Assembly (NCBI RefSeq): GCF_022024175.1
Contig: NZ_CP091794.1
Coordinates: 1 to 64,000 of the forward strand
DNA length: 64,000 bases
Direction of reading: 5' to 3'
Origin: Prevotella communis
Lineage (GTDB): Bacteria > Bacteroidota > Bacteroidia > Bacteroidales > Bacteroidaceae
The notes beneath the pieces were generated by a model. It saw only the letters and a program-made list of their open reading frames with translations. It did not search any database and was not told the DNA's origin. Shown piece after piece: positions 15,137 to 24,974 of this stretch; position 1 is the stretch's first letter, and every line of letters begins with the position of its first letter. Position numbers and translations under genes: made by a program.

Positions 15137-17062
15137 ATGAATATTATAAATTTAGGAATTCTTGCTCACATTGATGCAGGAAAAACTTCCGTAACCGAGA
15201 ATCTGCTGTTTGCCAGTGGAGCAACGGAAAAGTGCGGCCGTGTGGATAATGGTGACACCATAACGGACTCTATGGATATAGAGAAACGTAGAGGAATTAC
15301 TGTCCGGGCTTCTACGACATCTATTATCTGGAATGGAGTGAAATGCAATATCATTGACACTCCGGGACACATGGATTTTATTGCGGAAGTGGAGCGGACA
15401 TTCAAAATGCTTGATGGAGCAGTCCTCATCTTATCCGCAAAGGAAGGCATACAAGCGCAGACAAAGTTGCTGTTCAGTACTTTACAAAAGCTGCAAATCC
15501 CGACAATTATATTTATCAATAAGATTGACCGTGCCGGTGTGAATTTGGAGCGTTTGTATATGGATATAAAAACAAATCTGTCGCAAGATGTCCTGTTTAT
15601 GCAAACTATTGTCGATGGATCGGTTTATCCGGTTTGCTCCCAAACATATATAAAGGAAGAATACAAAGAATTTGTATGCAACCATGACGACGATATATTA
15701 GAACGATATTTGGCGGATAGCGAAATTTCACCGGCTGATTATTGGAATACGATAATCGCTCTTGTGGCAAAAGCCAAAGTCTATCCGGTGCTACATGGAT
15801 CAGCAATGTTCAATATCGGTATCAATGAGTTGTTGGACGCCATTTCTTCTTTTATACTTCCTCCGGCATCAGTCTCAAACAGACTTTCAGCTTATCTCTA
15901 TAAGATAGAGCATGACCCCAAAGGGCATAAAAGAAGTTTTCTTAAAATAATTGACGGAAGTCTGAGACTTCGAGACGTTGTAAGAATCAACGATTCGGAA
16001 AAATTCATCAAGATTAAAAATCTAAAGACTATTTATCAGGGCAGAGAGATAAATGTTGATGAAGTGGGTGCCAATGATATCGCGATTGTAGAAGATATAG
16101 AAGATTTTCGAATCGGAGATTATTTAGGTGCTAAACCTTGTTTGATTCAAGGATTATCTCATCAGCATCCCGCTCTCAAATCCTCCGTCCGGCCAAATAA
16201 GCCCGAAGAGAGAAGCAAGGTGATATCCGCTCTGAATACATTGTGGATTGAAGACCCGTCTTTGTCCTTTTCCATAAACTCATATAGTGATGAATTGGAA
16301 ATCTCGTTATATGGTTTGACCCAAAAGGAAATCATACAGACATTGCTGGAAGAACGATTTTCCGTAAAGGTCCATTTTGATGAGATCAAGACTATCTACA
16401 AAGAACGACCTATAAAAAAGGTCAATAAGATTATTCAGATCGAAGTACCACCCAACCCTTACTGGGCCACAATAGGGCTGACTCTTGAACCCTTACCGTT
16501 AGGGGCAGGGTTGCAAATCGAAAGTGACATCTCCTATGGTTATCTGAACCATTCTTTTCAAAATGCCGTTTTTGAAGGGATTCGTATGTCTTGCCAATCT
16601 GGTTTACATGGATGGGAAGTGACAGATCTGAAAGTAACTTTTACTCAAGCCGAGTATTATAGCCCGGTAAGTACACCTGCTGATTTCAGACAGCTGACCC
16701 CTTATGTCTTCAGGCTGGCTTTGCAACAGTCAGGTGTGGACATTCTCGAACCGATGCTCTGTTTTGAGTTGCAGATACCCCAAGTAGCGAGTTCCAAAGC
16801 TATTACAGATTTGCAAAAACTGATGTCTGAGATTGAAGACATCAGTTGTAATAATGAGTGGTGTCATATTAAAGGGAAAGTTCCATTAAATACAAGTAAA
16901 GACTATGCCTCAGAAGTAAGTTCATACACTAAAGGCTTAGGCACTTTTATGGTTAAGCCGTGTGGGTATCAAATAACAAAAGGCGGTTATTCTGATAATA
17001 CCCGTATGGAAGAAAAGGATAAACTTTTATTCATGTTTGAAAAATCAGTATCATCAAAATAA
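15137..17062 (+). CDS. tetQ: Ribosomal protection tetracycline resistance protein TetQ
   Basis: 641 residues, the size of TetQ from Bacteroides conjugative transposons, and recognisable along its length ([18 protein letters not shown]). It is an EF-G-like GTPase with P-loop A-H-I-D-A-G-K-T, switch I R-G-I-T-V, D-T-P-G-H and N-K-I-D. It binds the ribosome and dislodges tetracycline. The ATG at 15137 is chosen over an upstream in-frame start (15125) because the attenuator hairpin ends just before it. The stop overlaps the rteA start (TAATG), as in the tetQ-rteA-rteB operon. Confidence 0.97.
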   Translation: MNIINLGILAHIDAGKTSVTENLLFASGATEKCGRVDNGDTITDSMDIEKRRGITVRASTTSIIWNGVKCNIIDTPGHMDFIAEVERTFKMLDGAVLILSAKEGIQAQTKLLFSTLQKLQIPTIIFINKIDRAGVNLERLYMDIKTNLSQDVLFMQTIVDGSVYPVCSQTYIKEEYKEFVCNHDDDILERYLADSEISPADYWNTIIALVAKAKVYPVLHGSAMFNIGINELLDAISSFILPPASVSNRLSAYLYKIEHDPKGHKRSFLKIIDGSLRLRDVVRINDSEKFIKIKNLKTIYQGREINVDEVGANDIAIVEDIEDFRIGDYLGAKPCLIQGLSHQHPALKSSVRPNKPEERSKVISALNTLWIEDPSLSFSINSYSDELEISLYGLTQKEIIQTLLEERFSVKVHFDEIKTIYKERPIKKVNKIIQIEVPPNPYWATIGLTLEPLPLGAGLQIESDISYGYLNHSFQNAVFEGIRMSCQSGLHGWEVTDLKVTFTQAEYYSPVSTPADFRQLTPYVFRLALQQSGVDILEPMLCFELQIPQVASSKAITDLQKLMSEIEDISCNNEWCHIKGKVPLNTSKDYASEVSSYTKGLGTFMVKPCGYQITKGGYSDNTRMEEKDKLLFMFEKSVSSK

Positions 17063-19380
17063 TGGAACGATCCAGGAATTTCTATAAGACAATACGGTTG
17101 GGGTATATACTTATCTCCGTTCTTATCGGATGTATAGCATATAATAGCTTCTATGAATGGCAGGAGATAGAAGCATTAGAACTTGACAATAAAAAAATAG
17201 ACGAGTTCCGAAAAGAGATAAACAATATCAATATTCAAATGATAAAATTCTCTCTATTTGGTGAAACAATACTGGAATGGAACGATAAAGATATCGAACA
17301 TTACCATGCACAGCGTATGGCAATGGACAGTATGCTCTGCCGTTTCAAAGCTACCTATCCGGCAGAGCGTATAGACAGCGTACGCCATCTTCTCGAAGAT
17401 AAGGAACGGCAGATGTGCCAAATCGTGCAGATACTTGAACAGCAACAAGCCATCAACGATAAGATACCCCGTCAAGTACCCGTAATCGCGCAGAAAAGTG
17501 TGCAAGAACAACCCAAGAAACCTAAACGAAAAGGATTCTTGGGCATCTTCGGCAAAAAGGAAGAAGCGAAACCAACTGTGACTACCACGATGCACCGTTC
17601 CTTTAACCGGAATATGAGAACCGAACAACAGGCGCAAAGCCGTCGCTTATCGGTTCATGCCGATAGCCTTGCCGCACGAAATGCGGAACTTAACAGGCAA
17701 CTGCAAGGACTGGTTGTTCAAATAGACGGGAAAGTACAAACTGACCTACAAAAGCGGGAAGCCGAGATAACAGCCATGCGGGAACGGTCGTTCATTCAGA
17801 TTGGGGGCTTGACAGGGTTCGTTATACTGCTACTGGTCATATCATATATCATCATACACCGAAATGCCAACCGCATCAAGCGATATAAACAGGAAACCGC
17901 AGATTTAATTGAGCGACTGCAACAAATGGCAAAGCGAAACGAGGCACTGATAGCCTCTCGCAAGAAAGCCGTTCATACCATTACCCATGAATTACGTACA
18001 CCACTGACGGCAATAACGGGTTATGCCGGACTGATGCGGAAAGACTGCAATACGGATAAAACCGGGACGTATATCCGAAACATTCAGGAATCTTCTGACC
18101 GCATGCGTGAAATGCTGAACACCCTGCTGAATTTTTTCCGGCTGGACAACGGCAAGGAACAGCCTAATTTCTCCGCATGTAGGATTTCCGCAATCACACA
18201 TACGCTCGAAACGGAGTTTATGCCAATCGCCATAAACAAAGGACTGACTCTGACAATACATTGCCACAAGGATGCCTTTGTATGTACAGATAAGGAACGC
18301 ATCTTGCAAATCGGGAACAACCTGCTGTCCAACGCTATCAAGTTCACGGAGAACGGCAGTGTTTCTTTGCGGGCAGATTATGATAACGGTCTGCTGAAAC
18401 TTATCGTCGAAGATACGGGTACAGGTATGACCGAAGAGGAACAGCAACGGGTATTCGGGGCGTTTGAACGTCTGTCAAACGCTGCCGCAAAGGATGGCTT
18501 CGGATTAGGTCTTTCCATTGTTCAGCGTATTGTGACAATGCTCGGCGGCACAATCCGTCTGGAGAGCGATAAAGGCAAAGGTAGCCGTTTCACGGTGGAA
18601 ATCCCCATGCAGACAGCCGAGGAACTACCGGAACGGATAAATCAAACACAGGTTCATCATAACCATACATTCCACGATGTGGTTGCCATCGACAATGACG
18701 AAGTGCTGCTCCTGATGCTGAAAGAAATGTATGCACAGGAAGGGATACACTGCGATACCTGCACCAATGCTGCGGAGCTGATGGAACTGATACGAAAAAA
18801 GGAATACAGCCTTCTTCTGACGGATCTGAATATGCCGGATATAAACGGTTTCGAGTTGCTGGAACTGTTGCGCACTTCCAACGTTGGCAATTCAAGGGAT
18901 ATCCCGGTAATCGTGACAACCGCTTCGGGCAGTTGCGGCAAAGAGGAACTTATAGAACATGGATTCACAGAATGCCTGTTCAAGCCGTTCTCCATATCTG
19001 AACTGATGGAGATTTCAAATAAATGCGCCATGAATGCGGCACAAAATGAAAAGCCGGGTTTCACCTCCCTGCTATCCTACGGCAATGAAGCCGTCATGCT
19101 GGAGAAATTGATAACGGAAACAGAAAAGGAAATGCAGTCGCTCAGGTATGCGGAACAACGGAAAGACCTTCCGGAACTGGACGCCCTAACACACCACCTG
19201 CGCAGCTCTTGGGAGATACTCCGTGCCGACAGACCGTTGAGGGAACTTTATAAACTGATTCATCACAATGGCACACCTGACGACAAAGCAATAGGCAATG
19301 CCGTAAGAGCTGTGCTGGATAAGGGTTCGGAGATAATCCGGCTGGCAAAAGAAGAAAGGAAGAAATACAACAATGGATAA
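17062..19380 (+). CDS. rteA: RteA hybrid sensor histidine kinase
   Basis: 772 residues. TM1 is ~12-30, with a periplasmic region of ~210 residues that is coiled-coil rich, and TM2 is ~248-266. HisKA carries H-T-I-T-H309-E-L-R-T-P-L. HATPase has N-L-L-S-N-A-I-K-F-T, D-T-G-T-G-M and G-L-G-L-S-I-V. A receiver domain has phospho-acceptor D588 (T-D-L-N-M-P-D), and an HPt-like C-terminus has T-H-H-L-R-S-S. In CTnDOT, RteA with RteB links tetracycline exposure to excision and transfer. It is second in the tetQ operon and overlaps the next gene by 8 bp. It looks intact, but its partner is truncated. Confidence 0.95.
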   Translation: MERSRNFYKTIRLGYILISVLIGCIAYNSFYEWQEIEALELDNKKIDEFRKEINNINIQMIKFSLFGETILEWNDKDIEHYHAQRMAMDSMLCRFKATYPAERIDSVRHLLEDKERQMCQIVQILEQQQAINDKIPRQVPVIAQKSVQEQPKKPKRKGFLGIFGKKEEAKPTVTTTMHRSFNRNMRTEQQAQSRRLSVHADSLAARNAELNRQLQGLVVQIDGKVQTDLQKREAEITAMRERSFIQIGGLTGFVILLLVISYIIIHRNANRIKRYKQETADLIERLQQMAKRNEALIASRKKAVHTITHELRTPLTAITGYAGLMRKDCNTDKTGTYIRNIQESSDRMREMLNTLLNFFRLDNGKEQPNFSACRISAITHTLETEFMPIAINKGLTLTIHCHKDAFVCTDKERILQIGNNLLSNAIKFTENGSVSLRADYDNGLLKLIVEDTGTGMTEEEQQRVFGAFERLSNAAAKDGFGLGLSIVQRIVTMLGGTIRLESDKGKGSRFTVEIPMQTAEELPERINQTQVHHNHTFHDVVAIDNDEVLLLMLKEMYAQEGIHCDTCTNAAELMELIRKKEYSLLLTDLNMPDINGFELLELLRTSNVGNSRDIPVIVTTASGSCGKEELIEHGFTECLFKPFSISELMEISNKCAMNAAQNEKPGFTSLLSYGNEAVMLEKLITETEKEMQSLRYAEQRKDLPELDALTHHLRSSWEILRADRPLRELYKLIHHNGTPDDKAIGNAVRAVLDKGSEIIRLAKEERKKYNNG

Positions 19381-22300
19381 GATAAAAATCATCGTGGTGG
19401 AGGACAACATCGTGTATTGCGAGTTTGTCTGTAACCTGCTGGCACGTGAGGGATTCCGTACCGTGCAGGCTTTCCACCTCTCGACAGCGAGGAAACTTCT
19501 GCAACAAGCCGCTGACGGGGACATCGTGGTTTCAGACCTGCGCCTACCTGACGGCAATGGTATCGACCTGTTGCGTTGGATGCGCAAAGAGGGTATGACG
19601 CAGCCGTTCATCATCATGACCGACTATGCCGAAGTGCATACGGCGGTTGAAAGTATGAAACTCGGCTCGCTGGACTACATACCCAAACAACTCGTGGAGG
19701 ACAAACTCGTGCCTCTTCTCCGTACCATACTGAAAGAGCGGAATATCGGGCGGAGCCGTATGCCCGTGTTTGCCCGTGACGGTTCCGCCTTCCGGAAAAT
19801 CATGCACCGGATAAGGCTGGTAGCACCAACCGACATGAGCGTACTGATATTCGGAGAGAACGGCACGGGCAAGGAGCATATCGCCCACCATCTGCATGAT
19901 AAAAGCAAACGTTCCGGCAAGCCGTTCGTGGCTGTGGACTGCGGATCGTTAAACAAAGAGCTTGCTCCATCGGCATTTTTCGGACACGTCAAAGGCGCAT
20001 TCACCGGTGCGGACAGTGCCAAGAAAGGATATTTCCATGAAGCCGAAGGCGGCACGCTGTTTTTGGACGAAGTGGGCAACCTCGCACCGGAAACCCAACA
20101 GATGCTTCTGCGTGCCATACAGGAGCGGCGATACCGCCCCGTTGGTGACAGGACGGATAGAAGTTTCAATGTCCGTATTATCGCTGCCACCAACGAGAAT
20201 CTGGAAAAGGCGGTCAATGAAAAGCGTTTCCGGCAGGACTTGCTGTACCGTCTGCACGACTTCGATATAACCGTTCCGCCGCTGCGTGATTGTCAGGAAG
20301 ACATCATGCCGCTGGCAGAGTTTTTCCGCGAGATTGCCAATAATGAATTGGAGTGCAAGGTTAGCGGATTCAGCTCCGAAGCACGGAAAGCGTTGCTGAC
20401 CCATTCATGGCCGGGCAACGTGCGCGAGCTTCGGCAGAAAATCATGGACGTGACGCTGGAGGACGGACTGAAGCGGTTGCCGGGCGTGGACGTGTCGAAG
20501 AACGGCGGCATCAGCTACATGGGCAAGCCCATCTCGCAGTTCAACATCGAGGGCATGGACCTGCTGGGCGGCAAGTACAACCTGGCGACGCGGAACATCC
20601 CGGCGGACTATGTGACGCAGGTGGAGATAGTGCGTAATCATCACAGCCGACGGGTGGAGAAGGACGTGCCGAGCAACGAGGTGTCGATGAACATCAAACT
20701 GTCGAACAAGGCGAAGTTTAAGCCGTTCGGGCAGGAGGAGGCGGGAGCAGGCTATATGGAGGACGGTGATGACAGGCTGCAAGCCCTCCTCGGTCTGACG
20801 GGCATGATGTTCACGAACAAGTTCCAGACCATCTGTTCGGTGAAGGGCGGCAACTACAAGGGCTTTGCACGGGCCGACATGTACGACCACTTCGGCGGTT
20901 CGGACGTGAGTACCCGCGCCACAAGCCTGTTTGGCGGCTTCGACGGCGGTGCGCCTCCGCAGGGGCAGTACCTCTACCAGCGCAACGGCATGGCGACGGT
21001 GAACGGCATCCTGCGCACGGACTCGTTCACGACCATGAAGGTGAACGCCGACTACTGTTACCACCGCGCCACGCACGACATCAGCCAGAGCACGACGTAC
21101 CTTGCCGACGGCGGCGATTACGTGAACGTGAGCGAACAGACGTCGCCGCTGACGAAGATTCATCTGCCGAAGCTGTCAATGAACTATCTGAAGAACGCCG
21201 ACCGCGTGTATCTCAGCGAGACGTTTGTCTTGAAGGGAAAGTTTGAGCAGAATGAGGGGGATGTGGTGGCTAATCAGCAGTCGGTGGAGCAGCGACGGAA
21301 GACATCATCGTTTGAGTTGGGCAATGAACTCTTCTGGATGGGCAGGACGGAGAAGGGCGCACGGCGACACGTCCATGCCAACGTGTCGTTCAAGCGGACA
21401 CCGACGTTGCGGCTGTCGTTCAGCCAAGACGGTACGGACTATGGGCAGACGGCGCAGTCCTCTACGCTCAGCATGAACGTCGGCTCGTCGTTCCAAATCC
21501 CCATCGGCAAGTCGTTCCGCCTGAATCTGCCCGTCAGCGTGTCCGCAATGTATGACGATTTGGAAACCTATCGCATGGCAACCGGCGACCAAAACGACAT
21601 TCGCGGCTGGGCCTTCACGCCAACCCTCAACCCCGGCTTCGAGATTCATTCCAAGAACCGCCGCTTCTACCTGAGTGCGGGCATCGGGGCCGCGCTGAAG
21701 GGGCTGTACTACAATAAGCTGAACTACACCAAGCCCGTGCTCAATCCCTCGATGGGCATCAATTATACCTTCTCGGCCAACAGCAAGCTGTCGTTCTCGA
21801 CGGGCTACACGACTTCCATCGGCGACATGATGACGCTGCTGACGGAGCCGATGCAGGTGGACTACCGCTCGGTGCGCACCTCGTCGGGCATCATCGGCGA
21901 GTCCAACACGTGGCACACGTCGGGCGACTGGAAGTGGCAACTGCCCATGCAGTACTTCACGCTGAGCCTCGCAGCTACCCACAGCGAAGGCAAGCAGAAC
22001 ACGCTCACGTCGCAGTCGGTCAGCGGCATCGACGTGAGCAGCACGGCCCTGCTCCGCGACTCCCGCAGCCGCTCCACCAGTTTCTCCGCTTCCGTCACGA
22101 AGAACATCCCCACGCTCTTTGCCAAGCTCGGTGCCGACGGCAGCTACAGCTTCGGCAGCGGCGAACAGGCAATTTCCTCCTCTATGGGGGGAGGTCAGGA
22201 GGAGGCCACCGTCATCGACACCCGCACGAACAGCTACGCCCTACATGGCAACGCCACCATCACCCCCGTCCCCTGGCTCGAACTGCGGTACGACATCAAT

Positions 22301-22639
22301 TACGGGTGGTCGCGCTCGCGCTATTCCGAAGAGAGCAACACTACGACCTCCCTCACCCACAGCGGTGCCGTCCACATCTTCCCCATCGCCACCCTCGACC
22401 TCTCACTGGATTACGACCACGTGCGCCGTCAGCTCACCGCCGACCAATACAAGCGCATGTCCCTCTTCAACGCCTCCGCCCAGTACAAATTCAAGCGCCT
22501 CGTCCTCCGCCTCGAACTCGACAACCTCCTGAACCAGCGCCACTACGCCTACACCCTCTTCAACGGCATCAACACCTACACCTACGACTACGCCCTCTGC
22601 GGTCGCACCGCCCTGCTCCGCGCCACGTTTAAGTTATAA
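19373..22639 (+). CDS. RteB response regulator (truncated) fused in frame to an outer-membrane beta-barrel
   Basis: One frame of 1088 codons joins two unrelated proteins. Residues 1-358 are RteB: receiver (D55 in V-S-D-L-R-L-P-D) and sigma-54-type AAA+ domain (G-E-N-G-T-G-K-E, G-A-F-T-G-A, L-F-L-D-E-V-G, P-G-N-V-R-E-L-R-Q-K-I-M). From ~359 on, T-L-E-D-G-L-K-R-L-P-G-V-D-V and G-G-K-Y-N-L-A-T-R-N-I-P-A-D-Y are the plug of a carboxypeptidase-regulatory-type TonB-dependent outer-membrane protein, followed by a ~600-residue beta-barrel ending in L-R-A-T-F-K-L. RteB's Fis-type DNA-binding domain and the barrel's signal peptide are both missing, so neither half should work. Base composition jumps to GC-rich at the joint (about 20446-20456). 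Confidence 0.85.
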   Translation: MDKIKIIVVEDNIVYCEFVCNLLAREGFRTVQAFHLSTARKLLQQAADGDIVVSDLRLPDGNGIDLLRWMRKEGMTQPFIIMTDYAEVHTAVESMKLGSLDYIPKQLVEDKLVPLLRTILKERNIGRSRMPVFARDGSAFRKIMHRIRLVAPTDMSVLIFGENGTGKEHIAHHLHDKSKRSGKPFVAVDCGSLNKELAPSAFFGHVKGAFTGADSAKKGYFHEAEGGTLFLDEVGNLAPETQQMLLRAIQERRYRPVGDRTDRSFNVRIIAATNENLEKAVNEKRFRQDLLYRLHDFDITVPPLRDCQEDIMPLAEFFREIANNELECKVSGFSSEARKALLTHSWPGNVRELRQKIMDVTLEDGLKRLPGVDVSKNGGISYMGKPISQFNIEGMDLLGGKYNLATRNIPADYVTQVEIVRNHHSRRVEKDVPSNEVSMNIKLSNKAKFKPFGQEEAGAGYMEDGDDRLQALLGLTGMMFTNKFQTICSVKGGNYKGFARADMYDHFGGSDVSTRATSLFGGFDGGAPPQGQYLYQRNGMATVNGILRTDSFTTMKVNADYCYHRATHDISQSTTYLADGGDYVNVSEQTSPLTKIHLPKLSMNYLKNADRVYLSETFVLKGKFEQNEGDVVANQQSVEQRRKTSSFELGNELFWMGRTEKGARRHVHANVSFKRTPTLRLSFSQDGTDYGQTAQSSTLSMNVGSSFQIPIGKSFRLNLPVSVSAMYDDLETYRMATGDQNDIRGWAFTPTLNPGFEIHSKNRRFYLSAGIGAALKGLYYNKLNYTKPVLNPSMGINYTFSANSKLSFSTGYTTSIGDMMTLLTEPMQVDYRSVRTSSGIIGESNTWHTSGDWKWQLPMQYFTLSLAATHSEGKQNTLTSQSVSGIDVSSTALLRDSRSRSTSFSASVTKNIPTLFAKLGADGSYSFGSGEQAISSSMGGGQEEATVIDTRTNSYALHGNATITPVPWLELRYDINYGWSRSRYSEESNTTTSLTHSGAVHIFPIATLDLSLDYDHVRRQLTADQYKRMSLFNASAQYKFKRLVLRLELDNLLNQRHYAYTLFNGINTYTYDYALCGRTALLRATFKL
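20446..22639 (+). pseudogene. 5'-truncated outer-membrane beta-barrel receptor gene
   Basis: The part of the chimeric frame after the joint. A TonB-dependent-receptor-like protein would need a signal peptide and a carboxypeptidase-like N-terminal domain, which are absent. The DNA is markedly GC-rich with C/G third positions, unlike tetQ/rteA and the flanking chromosome, so it probably derives from a GC-richer Prevotella or relative. Downstream is a GC-rich hairpin (22722-22754) that may be its own terminator. Confidence 0.7.
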
Positions 22640-22721
22640 GATAGTTAAAACAGTTAGTAAATAAAAGAAGATCAGTTAAACAAACAAAGTAATTTTTGTT
22701 CAAAAGTCCTATAGGCACCTA

Positions 22722-22754
22722 AGCCCCGTCGCGTCGTGATGACGAGACGGGGCT
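22722..22754 (+). terminator. Hairpin after the beta-barrel segment
   Basis: AGCCCCGTC / GACGGGGCT (9 bp) with an inner CGTC/GACG stem. There is no T-run, so termination is plausible but not certain. Confidence 0.55.
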
Positions 22755-22956
22755 GTCAAGATTTATTAAATGGTTGCTGCGCAAATATGCGGTCAGTGAC
22801 CATTTTTGTTAGCTGCTCAAAAAAAGGAATCCGATTTGTACTGATGCCAGATTGACAACGACGGTGCAACATAAGCTTTCTGTTTTCGCTATACTGCTGA
22901 AGTTTTTGTTACTATGAGAGGGGCTGTTCTGTCCACAGCATTATCCAGGTGAAACT

Positions 22957-23775
22957 GCCATTGAAGACTTGCCGAGGGGGTGGCCCCCTCCAATCGAACG
23001 AAGCGATGATAGGGGTATTAGGCTGCCCCTCTCTATCGTTGAGTGGACAGAGGCAAGCCTCTGTTGCGTAACGGACTTCGGTTGATGTTTCTTGCTTTCT
23101 GCCACATTGCTTGCAAATTGGGTTGGTTAGCCTCCCATGCCTCGAATGTTGGCAGGGGTATTAGGCTACCCATCCTTACCGTCGAATGGCTAACGGAGCG
23201 AGCTCCGACGTGTCGGAAACGACTCTCGTAAGCCACGTAAAAATGCTGCGGATTTTATCATCATGCGACGCTTGCGTCGAACAGTGTTTTGAAAAAACGC
23301 TAAGCCTAATAAGAGTTAACAGAAATTAACTCGGTTCAGGAGTACAGATTCTGCTGCGCGGAGCAAGCTCGTTTGAAGTATGGGAAAGAAGTTGCCCTGG
23401 TATCATCTTGCTACCAGATTTCATTCGTGCAGATGACAGTCGCTTGAAGAGTTTTCATAGTCACTACAAACCCCATTGCTTGCAATTTTATCTGGTCTGT
23501 CTTCCAAGTCCCGAATGAGGATTGGGGAATTAGGCTTCCCATGACTTTGAAAAAGTGGCATCGGCAAGCCGATTAGACTGACTGGATAAAATTGCCAGAG
23601 ATTAATCGCTGCCATTCATGGCCGACCATGTGTGGGAACACCTTCATGCCAGATTCCATGACCTCTGCTTGCAGAATTATCTGGTCAAATCTCCGTCCGA
23701 TGAAAATCGGAACGGGTAGTGAGCTTCCCGATACTGTAAAAATGTGGCACATGGGCAAGCCCAGTGCCCGTAGGT
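22957..23775 (+). repeat. Array of ~100-nt repeats with covarying hairpins (candidate structured RNA)
   Basis: Four diverged copies lie at about 22957-23070, 23098-23230, 23460-23585 and 23650-23775. Each carries, in order, a GCTTGC-type word, hairpin A, hairpin B (GGG, TATTAGGCT-like loop, CCC) and hairpin C with loop C(A/G)AG closed by G-C. Hairpin C arms change together: ACAGAGG/CCTCTGT, CGGAG/CTCCG, ATCGG/CCGAT, TGGG/CCCA. A fifth C-type hairpin (GAG CAAG CTC) lies near 23360, and an inverted B motif near 23298-23313. Open frames here are short and unconvincing. The function is unknown; an RNA, a protein-binding array or a transfer/replication site are all possible. Confidence 0.6.
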
Positions 23776-24164
23776 TTGAAAAATAACTATACAGGTGTGG
23801 ATGGATGGCCTTGCCAGCGTGTAAGCCTCTACAAAGACTCGAAAATGGCTTCAGGAAGCGTCAAAATCCTTTCGTGGGTAATGACACATCTGGGATGGCA
23901 AAACCACGAATTAGAGCATTTCTGAGGCTTCTGGGGCTTTGCTGCTTGAATGACAAGACATCGCATCGGTTTCAGGGCGAGAACATTTCCGACGGCCTAC
24001 TGTCGCAAATCTTTGAAAGAAGGGAAAAGGAAAATGAGCAATTGGGATGGTGATTGACTGGAAATCTGCTGTGCATCCCAAGCCCAATGCCGTTGTAAGA
24101 TTTGCTGCGCATTTACCACATCCGTAAAATGCAAGATGGAACCACCCTTTGGTTTCAGACTGTA
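23776..24164. other. Gene-free stretch between hairpin array and iterons
   Basis: No frame here resembles a protein. The word TGCTGCGCA recurs (24101-24109; also near 22775), as does CAAGC. Nothing else is recognised. Confidence 0.4.
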
Positions 24165-24475
24165 TATCACCTATAGGGCTATACTCAATATGGGTTATAC
24201 AAATGGCAGCCACAAAAGAGATTGCAGAAACTCCGCTAATGTATAACCGTATATCTATATAAGGCTATACATTGCAAAGCCGTCGCGCCAAATGTAAAGC
24301 TATATGCCTATATCCCTGTACATTCATACATGCTATAACCCTATACGGAAAATAAGCCTATACTTGGTATATGCTAATACTGAATATACCCCTATACGTT
24401 GTGGATGTGTATATGCCTATAGGCTTATACTCTTTCATAGTGTATAGGTATGCCATCGTTATATGGCTATACAAA
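24165..24475. repeat. AT-rich iteron region (origin or centromere candidate)
   Basis: At least nine related words built on TATAnGGCTATAC / GTATAnnCCTATA occur in both orientations, at about 24170-24184, 24241-24270, 24299-24321, 24333-24349, 24356-24374, 24385-24398, 24409-24430, 24440-24454 and 24459-24473. One more, TATATGGTTATACATGG, lies at about 26060-26076 between two genes of the adjoining partition operon. Clustering next to parA suggests binding sites for a partition or replication protein. Confidence 0.6.
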
Positions 24476-24516
24476 AAAATGCAGACACGGAACCAACATT
24501 CAGTTCGGTGTCTGCA
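24473..24516 (-). terminator. Terminator of the parA operon
   Basis: On the minus strand TGCAGACAC/GTGTCTGCA arms with an inner GAAC/GTTC stem, followed by ATTTTTTTG; it begins about 24 bp after the DUF3408 stop codon. Confidence 0.8.
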
Positions 24517-24539
24517 CAAAAGGAGGAATCGTGTAACGG

Positions 24540-24974
24540 TCAGAAGAGTTCTTCAGACGACTGATTGGGTTCAATCAGAATTGGGCCACGCTTCTTTTCG
24601 TATTTGCAAATGCACTTGGTGAACATGCTTTCAACGACAGCCCTTACAGTCAAGTGCTCCTGCCAGGCGATAGCCCTTACCTTTGATATGATGTCTTTGT
24701 CACAGATGCAAGAGAAGTGGCCGACCTTATCAGGGGTTGAGCCATCGACACTGACATCGCCTTTTCTCCTGCGTCCACGCTTGCGGACAGGCTTCTCTGC
24801 CGTATCAGGTTCATGCTCTTCCTGCATGGGCTGTTGCACGGATAGTGTTTGGAGAACTGCTTCACTCTGCTCCTTAATGGAAGAAGTATCTTCCAGACTA
24901 TTCTGCGGCTCTGTTTTCTGCTCTGTTGATGGCTTTTTGCCGAAGATTTCATTGAAAGCGTTGTCTGGATCCAT
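24540..24974 (-). CDS. DUF3408-type protein of mobile elements (TraB-like)
   Basis: 144 residues. The N-terminal ~75 are acidic and Gln/Ser-rich, probably disordered, followed by a basic patch (R-K-R-G-R-R-R-K-G-D) and a folded C-terminal ~65 residues (I-S-K-V-R-A-I-A-W-Q-E-H-L-T-V-R-A-V-V-E-S-M-F) resembling a ribbon-helix-helix unit. This layout matches DUF3408 proteins that follow ParA in Bacteroides conjugative elements (traA-traB order), where a DNA-binding partner role to ParA is likely. Its ATG shares one base with the parA stop (TAATG). It is followed by a strong terminator and no transfer genes. Confidence 0.75.
   Translation of the reverse strand: MDPDNAFNEIFGKKPSTEQKTEPQNSLEDTSSIKEQSEAVLQTLSVQQPMQEEHEPDTAEKPVRKRGRRRKGDVSVDGSTPDKVGHFSCICDKDIISKVRAIAWQEHLTVRAVVESMFTKCICKYEKKRGPILIEPNQSSEELF

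Noticed and set aside
20405..21163. A 252-codon minus-strand frame in the beta-barrel segment
   Set aside because: GC-rich DNA gives long antisense frames; the plus-strand frame has clear plug and barrel motifs.
21910..22632. A 240-codon plus-strand frame rich in H, R and P
   Set aside because: Frame-shifted shadow of the barrel gene.
22957..23775. CRISPR array as an explanation of the repeats
   Set aside because: Repeats are ~100 nt, diverged, irregularly spaced, without constant direct repeats and unique spacers, and no cas gene is present.
23043..24053. Short open frames in the 22.8-24.2 kb non-coding region
   Set aside because: None has a start, length or composition that looks like a protein; they run across the hairpin repeats.
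24165..24475. Simple AT-rich microsatellite
   Set aside because: The words are complex, occur in both orientations and are not in fixed tandem, so iterons fit better.
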